A stretch of 64,000 nt of DNA from Pararhizobium sp. (GTDB lineage: Bacteria > Pseudomonadota > Alphaproteobacteria > Rhizobiales > Rhizobiaceae): positions 124,001 through 188,000 of the forward strand of contig CP051237.1 of NCBI GenBank assembly GCA_017794825.1. Direction: 5' to 3'. Each line of letters starts with the position of its first letter. The stretch's first letter is position 1. This document shows, in pieces, positions 37,986-47,448 of this stretch. The notes under the pieces are model-generated. The model saw only the letters and a program-made list of their open reading frames with translations. It searched no databases and was not told where the DNA came from. The position numbers and the translations under genes were made by a program.

Positions 37986-39749
37986 TTGTCAAACGTTGGG
38001 GCGCTATCGGGGGTAGCCACGCTGATATCGAAAGTAACCAAACGCCTGAATATCGGATTCCTGACGGGTGTCCTGCCACTTGACAAGGCAAGGATACCGA
38101 CGGAGATCGCCGCCGGCGTCACGCTTGCCACGCTCGCCGTTCCAACAGTCATGGGCTACACGAAGATTGCCGGAACACCGGTGATAACCGGCCTCTACAC
38201 AATGCTGATACCGGCGCTTCTCTTTGCCTTGTTCTGCTCTTCAAAACATCTCGTCGTCAGCGCGGATTCGGCCACCGCCGCAATCCTCGCCAGCGGTCTT
38301 GCAGGTATGGCGGCGCACGGCAGTCTGGAATATGTCGCCCTTGCTGGCCTGCTTGCGATAATGGTCGGCATCCTGCTGCTGCTCGCGAGCTGGATCGGAT
38401 TGGGGTTCATGGCAGACTTTCTGTCACGCACCGTGCTCATCGGATTTCTGACCGGCGTTGGCATTCAGATTTCACTACGTGCAATAACAGAGCTCTACGG
38501 CCTGCCTGCGCCCGACCTCGACACATTCGCAACGCTGTGGACAAAACGTTCCCAGTTCGAACACCCCGATCCAGCGATCCTTATCGTCGCGGGCATCGTC
38601 GTCTTCGTTATCCTGTCAGGTCGTTATCTTGAACGACGGACCGGACGCGCCATACCCGGCGCTCTCATTGCCATTGTCGGCGCGATAGCCGCGAGCTGGT
38701 GGTTCGACCTCAAGGATGTCCTGCCTGTGGTTGGAGAAGTTCCGGCCGGCTTACCGGAGCCGGTGCTGAATCGGGCAAAGTGGCATGTCCATCTGTTTCA
38801 AGAACTTCTACCGACGGCATTCGCAATGGTGATCGTGATCCTTGCGCAAAGCGCCGCGACAGCGCGGGCCTATGCCGCCTTGCACGGAGAGCACATTACC
38901 CTCAAACAGGATCTGGCGGCTCTGGGTTTCGCCAATATCGGCGCTGGCCTGACCGGAACGTTCGTCGTCAATGGAAGCCCTACTCAAACCGAGATGGTTC
39001 ATAGTGCGGGCGGTCGCAGCCAAATGGCGTTGGTCGTCGCCTGCGTGGTGGTGCTGCTCATCCTGCTGTTCCTGACCGAACCACTGGGCCTGTTGCCGGA
39101 CGCGGTGCTTTCGGCGGTCGTGTTCCTGATCGGCCTGAAACTGATCAACATCAAAGGCATGATGAAGATACGCCGGGAGAGACCCGCCGAATACCGGATT
39201 GCGCTCCTGACAGCGGCCATCGTCGTCGTACTCGGTGTTGAACAGGGCATTATTGTCGCTGTCGTGCTTTCGCTGATATTGCACACGAGGCACGGCTATC
39301 ACCCGAACAATCAGTTGCTGATAAAAAACGAGAAAGGCAACTGGCACGCAAGGGATCTGGAATCGGGCGCCCAGGCGGCTCCGGGACTGCTGATCTACCA
39401 CTTCAATCACAGCATGTACTACGCTAACGCCGGCCTGATGAAACAAGAGATCCAGAGCATAACCGAACGGGGATGGCCGGAATTGCGCTGGCTGTGCATC
39501 GACGTGAGCGCGGTCGACGACATCGACTTCACCGCCTCCGAGACGCTTGCCGATCTGGTGGCCGAACTTGGAAAGAAGGGCGTGAAGGTGGTGTTCGTTC
39601 AGCAACTCCGCCACATCAATTCCAGAACCAGGCGCCAGTTGCTGGAACGTATGCCGGAGCAGATCGTCTTCAAGTCCCTGAAAAAGCTCCTCTCGGCCTA
39701 TGGAGACAGCCAGCAGCCCTCCCCGCCGCAATCAACGACGGAGAATTGA
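37986..39749 (+). CDS. SulP family anion permease with STAS domain
   Basis: A protein of up to 587 residues. Ten or more helices form the SulP transport domain, with PTVMGYTKIAGTPVITGLYTMLIPALLFALF near the N-terminus and FVVNGSPTQTEMVHSAGGRSQ in the core. A cytoplasmic STAS domain begins near residue 455 (LIYHFNHSMYYANAGLMKQEI; CIDVSAVDDIDFTASETL). Substrates in the family are sulfate, bicarbonate or dicarboxylates. The start is odd: a stop codon directly precedes a TTG at 37986, no ATG or GTG occurs before helix one, and the best Shine-Dalgarno-like run (GGGGG) precedes a CTG at 38022. A perfect TTGACA at 37959-37964 lacks a good -10 partner. Confidence 0.85.
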   Translation: MSNVGALSGVATLISKVTKRLNIGFLTGVLPLDKARIPTEIAAGVTLATLAVPTVMGYTKIAGTPVITGLYTMLIPALLFALFCSSKHLVVSADSATAAILASGLAGMAAHGSLEYVALAGLLAIMVGILLLLASWIGLGFMADFLSRTVLIGFLTGVGIQISLRAITELYGLPAPDLDTFATLWTKRSQFEHPDPAILIVAGIVVFVILSGRYLERRTGRAIPGALIAIVGAIAASWWFDLKDVLPVVGEVPAGLPEPVLNRAKWHVHLFQELLPTAFAMVIVILAQSAATARAYAALHGEHITLKQDLAALGFANIGAGLTGTFVVNGSPTQTEMVHSAGGRSQMALVVACVVVLLILLFLTEPLGLLPDAVLSAVVFLIGLKLINIKGMMKIRRERPAEYRIALLTAAIVVVLGVEQGIIVAVVLSLILHTRHGYHPNNQLLIKNEKGNWHARDLESGAQAAPGLLIYHFNHSMYYANAGLMKQEIQSITERGWPELRWLCIDVSAVDDIDFTASETLADLVAELGKKGVKVVFVQQLRHINSRTRRQLLERMPEQIVFKSLKKLLSAYGDSQQPSPPQSTTEN

Positions 39750-39754
39750 GCGAC

Positions 39755-39988
39755 ATGATCGATCCGGAAATGCTTGGCATCGTTTCAATCATCATCATGG
39801 TTGGCAGCTACGCGCTGGAAAGCCGATCGAGCATCTTTGTCGCAACATTTGCTTTTGGCTGCGCACTGGCTGCATTTTATGCGCACTTGATCGGCTCCAT
39901 ACCGTTTCTGGTCGCGGAGGGATTATGGGCGATTATCGCCGCCAGACGCTGGTATCTGACGCGAGGCAGAAACAGCCAAGGTAAATAG
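39755..39988 (+). CDS. Small membrane protein, CBU_0592-like
   Basis: A 77-residue protein with two or three short helices (about residues 6-22, 28-45 and 50-63) and a basic end (ARRWYLTRGR). The plan, with small helices ending in FLVAEGLWAIIAARRWY, resembles the CBU_0592 group of small membrane proteins, but similarity is by eye only. It lies 5 bp after the SulP gene with GGAGAAT upstream of the ATG, so it is very probably co-translated with the permease. Confidence 0.6.
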   Translation: MIDPEMLGIVSIIIMVGSYALESRSSIFVATFAFGCALAAFYAHLIGSIPFLVAEGLWAIIAARRWYLTRGRNSQGK

Positions 39989-40036
39989 ATACTGGATCGG
40001 GTTGGATGCACCCGCTGATTGCCGAGGGGAAACGAC

Positions 40037-40783
40037 GTGCTGAACGGATTTCAAAAACGATCATTTTCGGCCGAGATATCCGGCGGCCGACTGGTGGAAC
40101 ACGACCTCTACGAAAAGGGCGACGGGCCTGTCATCGTCATACTGCAGGAACTCCCGGGAATTGAAAAGGAGACGATCCGGTTCGCGGACAAGATGGAGGC
40201 GGCCGGTTTTCGCGTGGTTCTGCCGCATCTCTTCGGCCAACTCGGCAAATTTGCGCTGGCGCAGAACGTGGCGCGTTTCTTCTGCGTACGCCGGGAAATC
40301 AATATCTTTGCGCGCAACCAATCAAGCCCGATCGTCGACTGGCTGAAGGCGCTGTGTCGCGACACGCAACTACGCAATAATGTCTCAGGAGTCGGTGTGA
40401 TCGGCATGTGCCTGACTGGAAACTTCGCCATTTCCCTGATGGCCGACGAAAGTGTCGTGGCCTCCGTCGCCGCGCAACCCTCTCTGCCCGTGTTCGCCCA
40501 GCAAGCCCTACACATGTCGTCAGAGGAGATCGAGGCGACGAAGCGCAAGCTCGACACGCATGGCCCCATGCACGCCTACCGCTTCGCCGGTGACAAACTC
40601 TGCAAAGCCGAAAAATTCGCCGCCATCGATAAGGCCTTCAATTCGGACAGGGAGCGCATCACCCTCACCCAGGTTCCCGGCAACCAGCACGCCATGCTGA
40701 CCGCGCATTTCATCGAGGGCGAAAACTCCCCGACCCAGAAAGCCCTCGACGAGATCATCGGATATTTCAGAGAAAGACTCTAA
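40037..40783 (+). CDS. Dienelactone hydrolase family protein
   Basis: An alpha/beta hydrolase of about 248 residues. The nucleophile elbow is GVIGMCLTGNFA, with Cys in the position used by dienelactone hydrolases. GPVIVILQELPGIEKE is the oxyanion strand, and the late QVPGNQHAML carries the catalytic His. Substrate is unknown; many family members act on lactones or carboxylic esters outside aromatic degradation. The start is a GTG at 40037 preceded by GAGGGGAAA; the in-frame sequence upstream is short and unlike the family. It ends 3 bp before the converging ppx gene. Confidence 0.85.
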   Translation: MLNGFQKRSFSAEISGGRLVEHDLYEKGDGPVIVILQELPGIEKETIRFADKMEAAGFRVVLPHLFGQLGKFALAQNVARFFCVRREINIFARNQSSPIVDWLKALCRDTQLRNNVSGVGVIGMCLTGNFAISLMADESVVASVAAQPSLPVFAQQALHMSSEEIEATKRKLDTHGPMHAYRFAGDKLCKAEKFAAIDKAFNSDRERITLTQVPGNQHAMLTAHFIEGENSPTQKALDEIIGYFRERL

Positions 40784-40786
40784 ATA

Positions 40787-42307
40787 CTATCCGAAACCGA
40801 AACTCAGGGTCTTTCCGGTATAGCGTGCAAGTTGCTGCAACCGGCCTTCCAGGCGTTCGCCGGCGAAGTCCTTCAAACGCTCGGGAAGCTTGAAGACGAG
40901 GCCGTCCTCTCCGTCCTTCTCGAAATCGATCAACGGCACGACGCCCGGCATCGACGCGGACAGCAGGTAGCTGACGCGCATCAGGCCTCCAAGAAGTTTT
41001 GCAAATGAGCGAAACCGCGGCGTCGCTATTTCCGCGATTGCGAGGTTTCGCTCGTCGTGATTGTTGTCGCTCAATCCCTCGAACCGGTAGAAATTGGCGA
41101 GCGCGATATAGGCCCTGCCCGGATGGCTGATCGCGGTGAAGGTTCCGTTTGCGATGAGGTTGAACGACTGCGCGCCGCGATAATCCGGGTGCGCTCGCCA
41201 GCTTATATCGGCGAGCAGGCAGGCCGCGCGTCTGTAGCGGGATTCCTCTATCGTCTCCTCGATGCCGAAAGCTGCGAACGCCTTCCCGGTCCATTCCGCG
41301 AGTTCGCGGGCATGTTCCGGCGAACGCGCTCTCAGGATCGCCAGCTCGTTGGCCGCCGCCAGAAGCGGGTCTTCGTGTTGCGTCTCGTCATCAAGCAGAG
41401 AATACAGATAACCTTCACGCACCCCGAAAGCGGAAAAACAAATGGACTCGGGCTGCATGGCGTCGATGATTTCCCTCAAGACAGCCGCGCCGTAGGGCAG
41501 CAGAAGCCGGCGATTGCGGGAAATCGCTCTCATCGCCGGATCCTTGGCGTCGATCTTGTCGACCTTGTCGAGGAATTGCACCGTTTCCTCGGCAGAGATG
41601 TTGTAGCCCTGCATCATGTGCAGCGGGTAGTCGGTCATCTCCATATGCAGCTTGGCCAGATTTCGCCAGGTCCCGCCGACGGCGTAGAAGGTGCGGCCCT
41701 TCCCCCGTTCGAGAAGTGTCGCCATGGCCATATTCCGACGCGCGATGGCTCGCGCTTCGTCCAGAGAACCTTCAGCCGCTTCCGCCAGACGCAAGCCGCC
41801 GACCGGTAGCGTTATGCCGTCGCCGATGTTGCGATCGTCGATATCGACGAGTTCAAGCGAGCCGCCACCAAGGTCGCCGACGACGCCATCGGGGTCGTAG
41901 AAGGCGCTGATGACGCCCATGGCCGAGTAGTGCGCTTCCTTTCGACCGCTGAGCACATCAATTTCCTGACCAAGTATTTCCTCCGCCTGGAGGATGAAAT
42001 CAGGACCGTTCGTCGCTTCACGGGCGGCGGCTGTGGCAAGAACATGCATCCGCGTCGCCCGGGCCTGTTTCGACAGCATGTTGAACCTGTGCAAGGCGGC
42101 GAGCGCCCTGTTTACGCCTTCGAGATCGAGCATGCCCGTGGTGGCCAATCCCTTTCCCAGACCGCACAGAACTTTCTCGTTGAACAGAACGGTCGGAACA
42201 CGGTTCAGTCCTTCGTAGATCACGATACGAACCGAGTTAGATCCGATGTCGATTACCGATACCGGCGCGATGCCCGGCAACCGGCCTTGAGCTTCAGATT
42301 CGACCAT
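40787..42307 (-). CDS. ppx: Exopolyphosphatase (Ppx/GppA family)
   Basis: A 506-residue phosphatase of the actin-like ASKHA fold. The two phosphate loops are VIDIGSNSVRIVIYEG at the N-terminus and VVGDLGGGSLELVDI near residue 135. The longer C-terminal half includes an HD-like helical domain (SDNNHDERNLAIAEIATPRF). It removes terminal phosphates from polyphosphate or the 5' phosphate of pppGpp. It follows ppk by 9 bp, with AGGGTGA before its start, so synthesis and breakdown of polyphosphate are encoded together. Confidence 0.93.
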   Translation of the reverse strand: MVESEAQGRLPGIAPVSVIDIGSNSVRIVIYEGLNRVPTVLFNEKVLCGLGKGLATTGMLDLEGVNRALAALHRFNMLSKQARATRMHVLATAAAREATNGPDFILQAEEILGQEIDVLSGRKEAHYSAMGVISAFYDPDGVVGDLGGGSLELVDIDDRNIGDGITLPVGGLRLAEAAEGSLDEARAIARRNMAMATLLERGKGRTFYAVGGTWRNLAKLHMEMTDYPLHMMQGYNISAEETVQFLDKVDKIDAKDPAMRAISRNRRLLLPYGAAVLREIIDAMQPESICFSAFGVREGYLYSLLDDETQHEDPLLAAANELAILRARSPEHARELAEWTGKAFAAFGIEETIEESRYRRAACLLADISWRAHPDYRGAQSFNLIANGTFTAISHPGRAYIALANFYRFEGLSDNNHDERNLAIAEIATPRFRSFAKLLGGLMRVSYLLSASMPGVVPLIDFEKDGEDGLVFKLPERLKDFAGERLEGRLQQLARYTGKTLSFGFG

Positions 42308-42316
42308 TCACCCTAT

Positions 42317-44515
42317 TCACTTCGAATTCTTACCCTTGGATAACCGTCCGGCGATCAGCTTGGGAGCACTGGAGGCAAGCGCTCCACCCCGACCTGACAG
42401 GCTGGGATTGGTCATGAAATAATGCTGGGCGTTGAAAGGCTCCTCGCCACGCTGAACCGTGATACGGCGCGACGTCCCGTCCGGCAGGATTTCATAGCTT
42501 TGCTGATTGTCGATCAGGTTGCCGAGCATGATCTGAGACTGCACCTGCTCCTTGACCGTCGGATTTTTCAACGGAGCCATGGTTTCGACGCGGCGGTCCA
42601 GATTTCTGGGCATCATGTCGGCGGAGCCGATATAGACTATCGAATTCTTGCTCGGCAGACCATGTCCATTGCCGAAACAGACAATGCGGCTGTGTTCGAG
42701 GAAGCGTCCGACGATCGATTTGACGCGAATATTTTCCGACAAGCCGGGCACCTGCGGCCGCAGGCAGCAAATCCCGCGAATGACGAGGTCGATATGGACT
42801 CCAGCCTGGCTCGCCGCATAGAGCGAATCTATGATGACGGGATCGACCAGGGAGTTCATCTTCATCCAGATGGCGGCCGGACGGCCATTGCGGGCGTGGT
42901 CGATTTCCGCGTCGATGTGCTCGAGCATCCGCTTTCGAAGCGTGGCCGGCGACACGGCAAGATTCATCCGTCCCGTCGGCTTGCCGTATCCGGTGATGAA
43001 ATTGAAGATATGCGCGACATCGCTGGCGATTTCCGGATCGCAGGTGAAGAACGACAGATCCGTGTAAATCTTTGCGGTCACAGTGTGATAGTTGCCTGTA
43101 CCGAGGTGACAATAGCTGACAAGCCTGCCTTCCTCGCGGCGCACCACAAGCGACATCTTCGCATGGGTTTTCAGCTCGAGGAAGCCGAAGACGACCTGTA
43201 CGCCGGCGCGCTCAAGGTCCCGCGCCCAACGGATATTGGCCTCTTCGTCGAAACGCGCACGCAGTTCGACCAGCGCTGTGACCGACTTGCCCATTTCGGC
43301 CGCATCGATCAAGGCGCGAACGATCGGACTGTCGTTCGACGTCCGGTAAAGGGTCTGCTTGATGGCAAGGACATCCGGGTCGCGCGCCGCCTGCCGCAGG
43401 AACTGCACCACCACATCGAAGGATTCGTAGGGATGGTGGATAATGATGTCCTTTTCCTCGATCGCGGCAAAGCAATCGCCTGCATGTTCGCGGATGCGCT
43501 CCGGAAAACGGGCGTTGTAGGGTTCAAACTTGAGATTGTCGCGAGGGATGTCGACAATCTCCGAAATGGTTGAAAGGGCGAGCAAGCCCGGCAACGTGGC
43601 CACGCGATCCGCCGGCACATTGAGTTCGGTCTGCACAAAGTTGCGCAATGGGTCCGGCAGCTCGGAATCAAACTCGATACGGATCACCGAACCGCGGCGT
43701 CGACGCTTCAACGCGCGCTCGAACAGCCGCACGAGGTCTTCGGCCTCCTCCTCCACTTCGATATCGCTGTCCCTAATGATCCGGAACGTTCCGCTTTCGG
43801 TTACGTCGTAACCGGGAAACAGCACTTCCATAAACTGCTCGACGATATCTTCGAGCGATATGAAACGCAGTTTTCCGTCCTCGCGCTCGGGCAACAGATA
43901 GAAGCGCTTCAACGCAACCGGCAGTCTAACAAGCCCGGTCATGGGCTCCCTGTTCTGGCGTTCGTAAAGCTGCAGGACGATGGAAAAACCCAGATTGGGA
44001 ATAAATGGAAACGGATGGGCCGGATCGATCGACAAGGGCGTAAGCACCGGGAATATCGATTCGATAAATTCCTTGCGGAGCCATTCCAGGTCGACGTCGT
44101 CAAGCGAACCCGGCCGCACGATGTGTATGCCTTCCTCGGCCAGATACTGCTGCAGGACGGCAAGCGACGCCAGTTGTTCCAATTGCAGCCTGCCGATTTC
44201 GCCAAGCGCTTCCTCAAGCTGTTGCAACGGCGTACGGCCATCGGCGGAGCGATTGAGAATGCCTTCCCGAATCTGGGCTTCGAGGCCTGCGACGCGCACC
44301 ATGAAGAATTCATCGAGATTGGCGGCGGATATTGAAAGGAAGCGTACACGCTCCAGCAGCGGATGGGCGCTGTTCTGCGTTTCCTCGAGAACACGGCGAT
44401 TGAACTGCAACCAGGAGAGTTCCCTGTTTATGAAGCGCTCGGGGCTCTGCATCAGGGATTCGACATCGGCTTCAGCGGATGCGTCGATACCGGCTTGCGT
44501 CGGTTTGTCGTCCAT
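42317..44515 (-). CDS. ppk: Polyphosphate kinase 1
   Basis: A 732-residue enzyme that polymerises ATP gamma-phosphate into polyphosphate. The N-terminal part is [18 protein letters not shown]. The catalytic C-terminal phospholipase-D-like domains contain [20 protein letters not shown], the autophosphorylated His in [12 protein letters not shown], and [16 protein letters not shown]. Length is normal for PPK1. A strong GGAGCTAGGAT precedes the ATG. It lies between hdaA (46 bp upstream) and ppx in a common order of this bacterial group. Confidence 0.96.
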   Translation of the reverse strand: MDDKPTQAGIDASAEADVESLMQSPERFINRELSWLQFNRRVLEETQNSAHPLLERVRFLSISAANLDEFFMVRVAGLEAQIREGILNRSADGRTPLQQLEEALGEIGRLQLEQLASLAVLQQYLAEEGIHIVRPGSLDDVDLEWLRKEFIESIFPVLTPLSIDPAHPFPFIPNLGFSIVLQLYERQNREPMTGLVRLPVALKRFYLLPEREDGKLRFISLEDIVEQFMEVLFPGYDVTESGTFRIIRDSDIEVEEEAEDLVRLFERALKRRRRGSVIRIEFDSELPDPLRNFVQTELNVPADRVATLPGLLALSTISEIVDIPRDNLKFEPYNARFPERIREHAGDCFAAIEEKDIIIHHPYESFDVVVQFLRQAARDPDVLAIKQTLYRTSNDSPIVRALIDAAEMGKSVTALVELRARFDEEANIRWARDLERAGVQVVFGFLELKTHAKMSLVVRREEGRLVSYCHLGTGNYHTVTAKIYTDLSFFTCDPEIASDVAHIFNFITGYGKPTGRMNLAVSPATLRKRMLEHIDAEIDHARNGRPAAIWMKMNSLVDPVIIDSLYAASQAGVHIDLVIRGICCLRPQVPGLSENIRVKSIVGRFLEHSRIVCFGNGHGLPSKNSIVYIGSADMMPRNLDRRVETMAPLKNPTVKEQVQSQIMLGNLIDNQQSYEILPDGTSRRITVQRGEEPFNAQHYFMTNPSLSGRGGALASSAPKLIAGRLSKGKNSK

Positions 44516-44561
44516 ATCCTAGCTCCGGGCGGGAGTTCCTGAAACGCACCGCGCGATCGGA

Positions 44562-45284
44562 CTATAACACGTCTTCATGATGATCCCGATCTTCCACTTC
44601 CTGCAAAACTTCCGCGGCGATGCGCCGGTTTATCCTGCTGCCACGCGAAAGCGCAAGATGGTCCATCCGGTGCACGATCAGCTGAGCAGCGTCAAGTGAC
44701 CTTTCCATTCTGTTCACAAGGTACGAAACGACCCTTTCATCCACGGCCAACTGCCTGTCGGCAAACAGCTTTACGATGACGCGCGCGAGGAGTTCATCGT
44801 CGGGCTCCCCGATCTCGACGACAGTTGCGGCTTTCAGTCGCGATCTCAGATCAGGAAGGTCCACCGGCCATCCGGCGGGCCAGATGCGCGAGGTGACAAG
44901 CATCGAGGTCCGATGCTGCAACACGGTGTTTATCAGATGGAAAAGCAGCGTCTGGTCGAAACCGGTCCGGTCAATGTCCTCGACAAGCACCGGACTGCTT
45001 TCCGCAGCTTTCAGGCTGTTCACTTCGCCCGGCCTCACCGTTATGGCAACGGCGCCCGCCCGTTCCCGCCAGATGTTCGCCAGGTGCGTTTTGCCCGACC
45101 CGGTAGGGCCGGCGAGGATCGTGACCGGCGACGGCCATGTCGGCCAGTCGTCAATCAGCCGGATGGCGTGACTGACCGGATCCGACACCACAAGATCATC
45201 ACGCGAAGTGCTTGCGTCGTGTGCGAAACCCAGCGGCAACTGGTCATTCGGCCGATTGGCGGACGTGTTGTCGCTATGGCTCAT
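44562..45284 (-). CDS. hdaA: DnaA-related replication regulator HdaA
   Basis: A 240-residue AAA+ protein homologous to domain III of DnaA. Near the start, DQLPLGF (residues 14-20) is a good sliding-clamp binding motif, as in Hda, which with the clamp stimulates hydrolysis of DnaA-ATP after initiation. Walker A is GPTGSGKTH (59-67) and Walker B lies in VLVEDID; sensor-type arginines follow in LPDLRSRLKAA. The C-terminal DNA-binding domain of DnaA is absent, as expected. The start at 45284 overlaps the end of the AI-2E permease gene by 11 bases. Confidence 0.9.
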   Translation of the reverse strand: MSHSDNTSANRPNDQLPLGFAHDASTSRDDLVVSDPVSHAIRLIDDWPTWPSPVTILAGPTGSGKTHLANIWRERAGAVAITVRPGEVNSLKAAESSPVLVEDIDRTGFDQTLLFHLINTVLQHRTSMLVTSRIWPAGWPVDLPDLRSRLKAATVVEIGEPDDELLARVIVKLFADRQLAVDERVVSYLVNRMERSLDAAQLIVHRMDHLALSRGSRINRRIAAEVLQEVEDRDHHEDVL

Positions 45285-46410
45285 CGCCGTGTCTTTCCGT
45301 GACCGACAGGGTGAGTTCCATATCCTCGCCCGAACCACCCTCATACAAGTCGCTCTCCAGATACCGCTTCAGTGCGAAACGAACCAGAACCGCTGTCGCG
45401 GCCGCCGCCGGCACGGCTATCATCAGTCCAACGAACCCGAAAAGCGAACCGAAGGCGAAGAGCGCGAACATCAGCCAAACCGGATGCAGATTGACGCTTT
45501 TACCGACAAGTTTCGGCTGCAGAATATTGCCTTCAAGGAACTGGCCCGAAAAAAAGACCAGCAGCACGATGGCGATCGGGACATATTCCGGCCAGAACTG
45601 GACGACTGCGACTCCCGCTGCAAGAACAAGTCCAACAAATGAACCGACATAGGGAATGAAGCTTATGACGCCCGCGAACAAGCCAATCAGAAGTCCGAAA
45701 TTCAGCCCGGCAAGCGTCAGGCCGATGCCGTAGTAGAGTCCCAGAATAATGCAGACGCTGCCCTGACCGCGCACGAAACCGGCGATCGCCTTGTTCATGT
45801 CGCGGAGGATTTCACGCACGTCTTCAAGATGATTGCGTGGTATCCAGCCATCGACCGTCTCGACCATCCGGTCCCAGTCGAGCAGCAGGTAAAAGGCGAC
45901 GACCGGCGTGACGACCAGCAGGGACGCAATGTTGATCAGCGCCATACCTGAGTTCCAGATCTGCAACAGGACCTCGCCCATAAAACCTGCGCCCTGCGAC
46001 AATAGTGCGCCGGTCGATGATTTGAGATCCGGCAGTTCCATCCCGATCCAGTTTTTCACCCAACCGAGTTCGGCCGGAGAAATAAGTTGCTGCAACCTGG
46101 AAAGATTCTCGGGTAATCCGGCGATGAACTGATTCGCCTGGCTGACCAGCAGCGGAATGACAATGATGATTGCGACGACGAATAGCACCACAAAGGCTGC
46201 CAGGATCAGAAGCGTCGCAATAAGGCGCGACAAACCCAGCGTCTCCAGCCGATCCGCCACCGGATCAAGAAAATAGGCGAGCGCCATCCCGGCTACGAAG
46301 GGGAGCAGAATATCGCTGAAAACATAGAGAAATACCCCGAACGCCAACAGGACGCACAGCCAGAATACGATCTGCCAGCGCAAGGAAGTCCTGAAAGTCT
46401 GGGTCGTCAT
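45274..46410 (-). CDS. AI-2E/PerM family permease
   Basis: A 378-residue membrane protein with about eight helices in the PerM/AI-2E pattern: an N-terminal pair (IVFWLCVLLAFGVFLYVFSDILLPFVAGMALAYFLDPVADRLE), a soluble middle region rich in helices, and the conserved late stretch FVGLVLAAGVAV ... FFSGQFLEGNILQPKLVGKSVNLHPVWLMFALFAFGSLFG. Members export autoinducer-2 or act as Na+/H+ antiporters in some bacteria, but most are uncharacterised. GGAGCGAGCCC precedes the start. It is coupled to hdaA, a frequent pairing in Alphaproteobacteria. Confidence 0.88.
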   Translation of the reverse strand: MTTQTFRTSLRWQIVFWLCVLLAFGVFLYVFSDILLPFVAGMALAYFLDPVADRLETLGLSRLIATLLILAAFVVLFVVAIIIVIPLLVSQANQFIAGLPENLSRLQQLISPAELGWVKNWIGMELPDLKSSTGALLSQGAGFMGEVLLQIWNSGMALINIASLLVVTPVVAFYLLLDWDRMVETVDGWIPRNHLEDVREILRDMNKAIAGFVRGQGSVCIILGLYYGIGLTLAGLNFGLLIGLFAGVISFIPYVGSFVGLVLAAGVAVVQFWPEYVPIAIVLLVFFSGQFLEGNILQPKLVGKSVNLHPVWLMFALFAFGSLFGFVGLMIAVPAAAATAVLVRFALKRYLESDLYEGGSGEDMELTLSVTERHGDEP

Positions 46411-46422
46411 GGGCTCGCTCCG

Positions 46423-46959
46423 CTATTCCACATCAGTCATATGATGAATCCAGACGCGGAGATAGGCTCCGGCGGACAAAATGGTCAGCAGTGTTACGAC
46501 GTAGACAAGTATTGTCTGCAGGTCGCCGAAGCGGACCTCAAAGGCAAGCTCTGCAAGAACGACGGCCGCGAGCGCGATCTGAAACGCCGTATTGGCTTTC
46601 GACACGAGCAGTGGATTGACCGTGATCGGATGTGTCATCAGGCTGGACAAAACGACAGCGATCACGATCAGTACATCGCGCGACACCACCAGAACGACCA
46701 GCCAGTGCGGCAGGTAGTCGAGGATCGCCAGCATGATAAATACGCTGATCAAAAGCAATTTGTCAGCGATTGGATCGAGATAGCTTCCCAATTCCGATTG
46801 CTGGTTGAACTGTCGCGCAATAAAGCCGTCGATCCCGTCAGACAATCCGGCCAGGACGAAGATGACGAACGCCGGCGCCATCTCGCCCTGCAGCAGGGCG
46901 TATATGACGGCTGGAACCATAAGGAAGCGGCAAAAGGTAATGATATTGGGAATGGTCAT
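46423..46959 (-). CDS. CDP-alcohol phosphatidyltransferase family protein
   Basis: A 178-residue membrane enzyme with the full catalytic signature SDGIDGFIARQFNQQSELGSYLDPIADK (D-G-x2-A-R-x8-G-x3-D-x3-D), and several helices. It belongs to the same class as PgsA at 56689-57270 but differs in sequence. It could be a phosphatidylglycerophosphate synthase-like paralogue or use another alcohol acceptor. It appears to be first in the minus-strand run through the AI-2E permease, hdaA, ppk and ppx, 12 bp from the next gene. Confidence 0.88.
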   Translation of the reverse strand: MTIPNIITFCRFLMVPAVIYALLQGEMAPAFVIFVLAGLSDGIDGFIARQFNQQSELGSYLDPIADKLLLISVFIMLAILDYLPHWLVVLVVSRDVLIVIAVVLSSLMTHPITVNPLLVSKANTAFQIALAAVVLAELAFEVRFGDLQTILVYVVTLLTILSAGAYLRVWIHHMTDVE

Positions 46960-47448
46960 CGTATCGGATAAAACTATGGAGCCGGCGACGCCGGGCTCCT
47001 CTCCTCCATGCGAATCGACATCGTCTTCGAGCTGACTTAAGTCCTCTTCCGGCGAATTATAAGACTGATCCTCCTCCGGAACACGATCTCCCGTGAAATG
47101 CAGTGGCGAAACTATACGAGTTTCGCGCGCATGTACCGAATCAGAGGTTCGTTACGTTATACGGCACGCCTTGTTTGAACTTCAGATTCGAAGAACACAG
47201 CGGCGAGATTGTAATTTCCACTGCGGCTTCCGGGACCAAAATCAAGAACCACAAGACGTGAACCCGGCATCACATGTCAAACTTAAAACGCCACCGGGAT
47301 GCATGTTTTGCCAGTGGTCCTGAAGATTCCGGGATTTGCTCGAACGCGCGCCACAACGGAGTGCAAATGTCGAAATCGGACCATTGGCGTCTTGCGCGAT
47401 GACCCGCGCCGTGCAATCTCGCCGAAAAGAGACCATCCGGACAGGACC
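46960..47448. other. 489-bp divergent intergenic region with a strong hairpin
   Basis: Between the CDP-alcohol phosphatidyltransferase start and the purM start. GGAGCC and GGCTCC at 46978-46999 form a GC-rich stem close to the minus-strand start codon, so it would lie in that gene's leader. The remaining sequence has only short open frames with no recognisable protein, such as one at 47093-47323, and I see no tRNA or known structured RNA. It is the longest gap in the window. Confidence 0.5.

Noticed and set aside
37959..37987. TTGACA considered as a sigma-70 promoter for the SulP gene
   Set aside because: The -35 hexamer is perfect, but the -10 position at 17-18 bp spacing (CTGATT or TGATTG) matches poorly, so it is not listed as a promoter.
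47093..47323. A 76-residue open frame in the gap before purM
   Set aside because: No ribosome-binding site, no recognisable protein, unusual composition.
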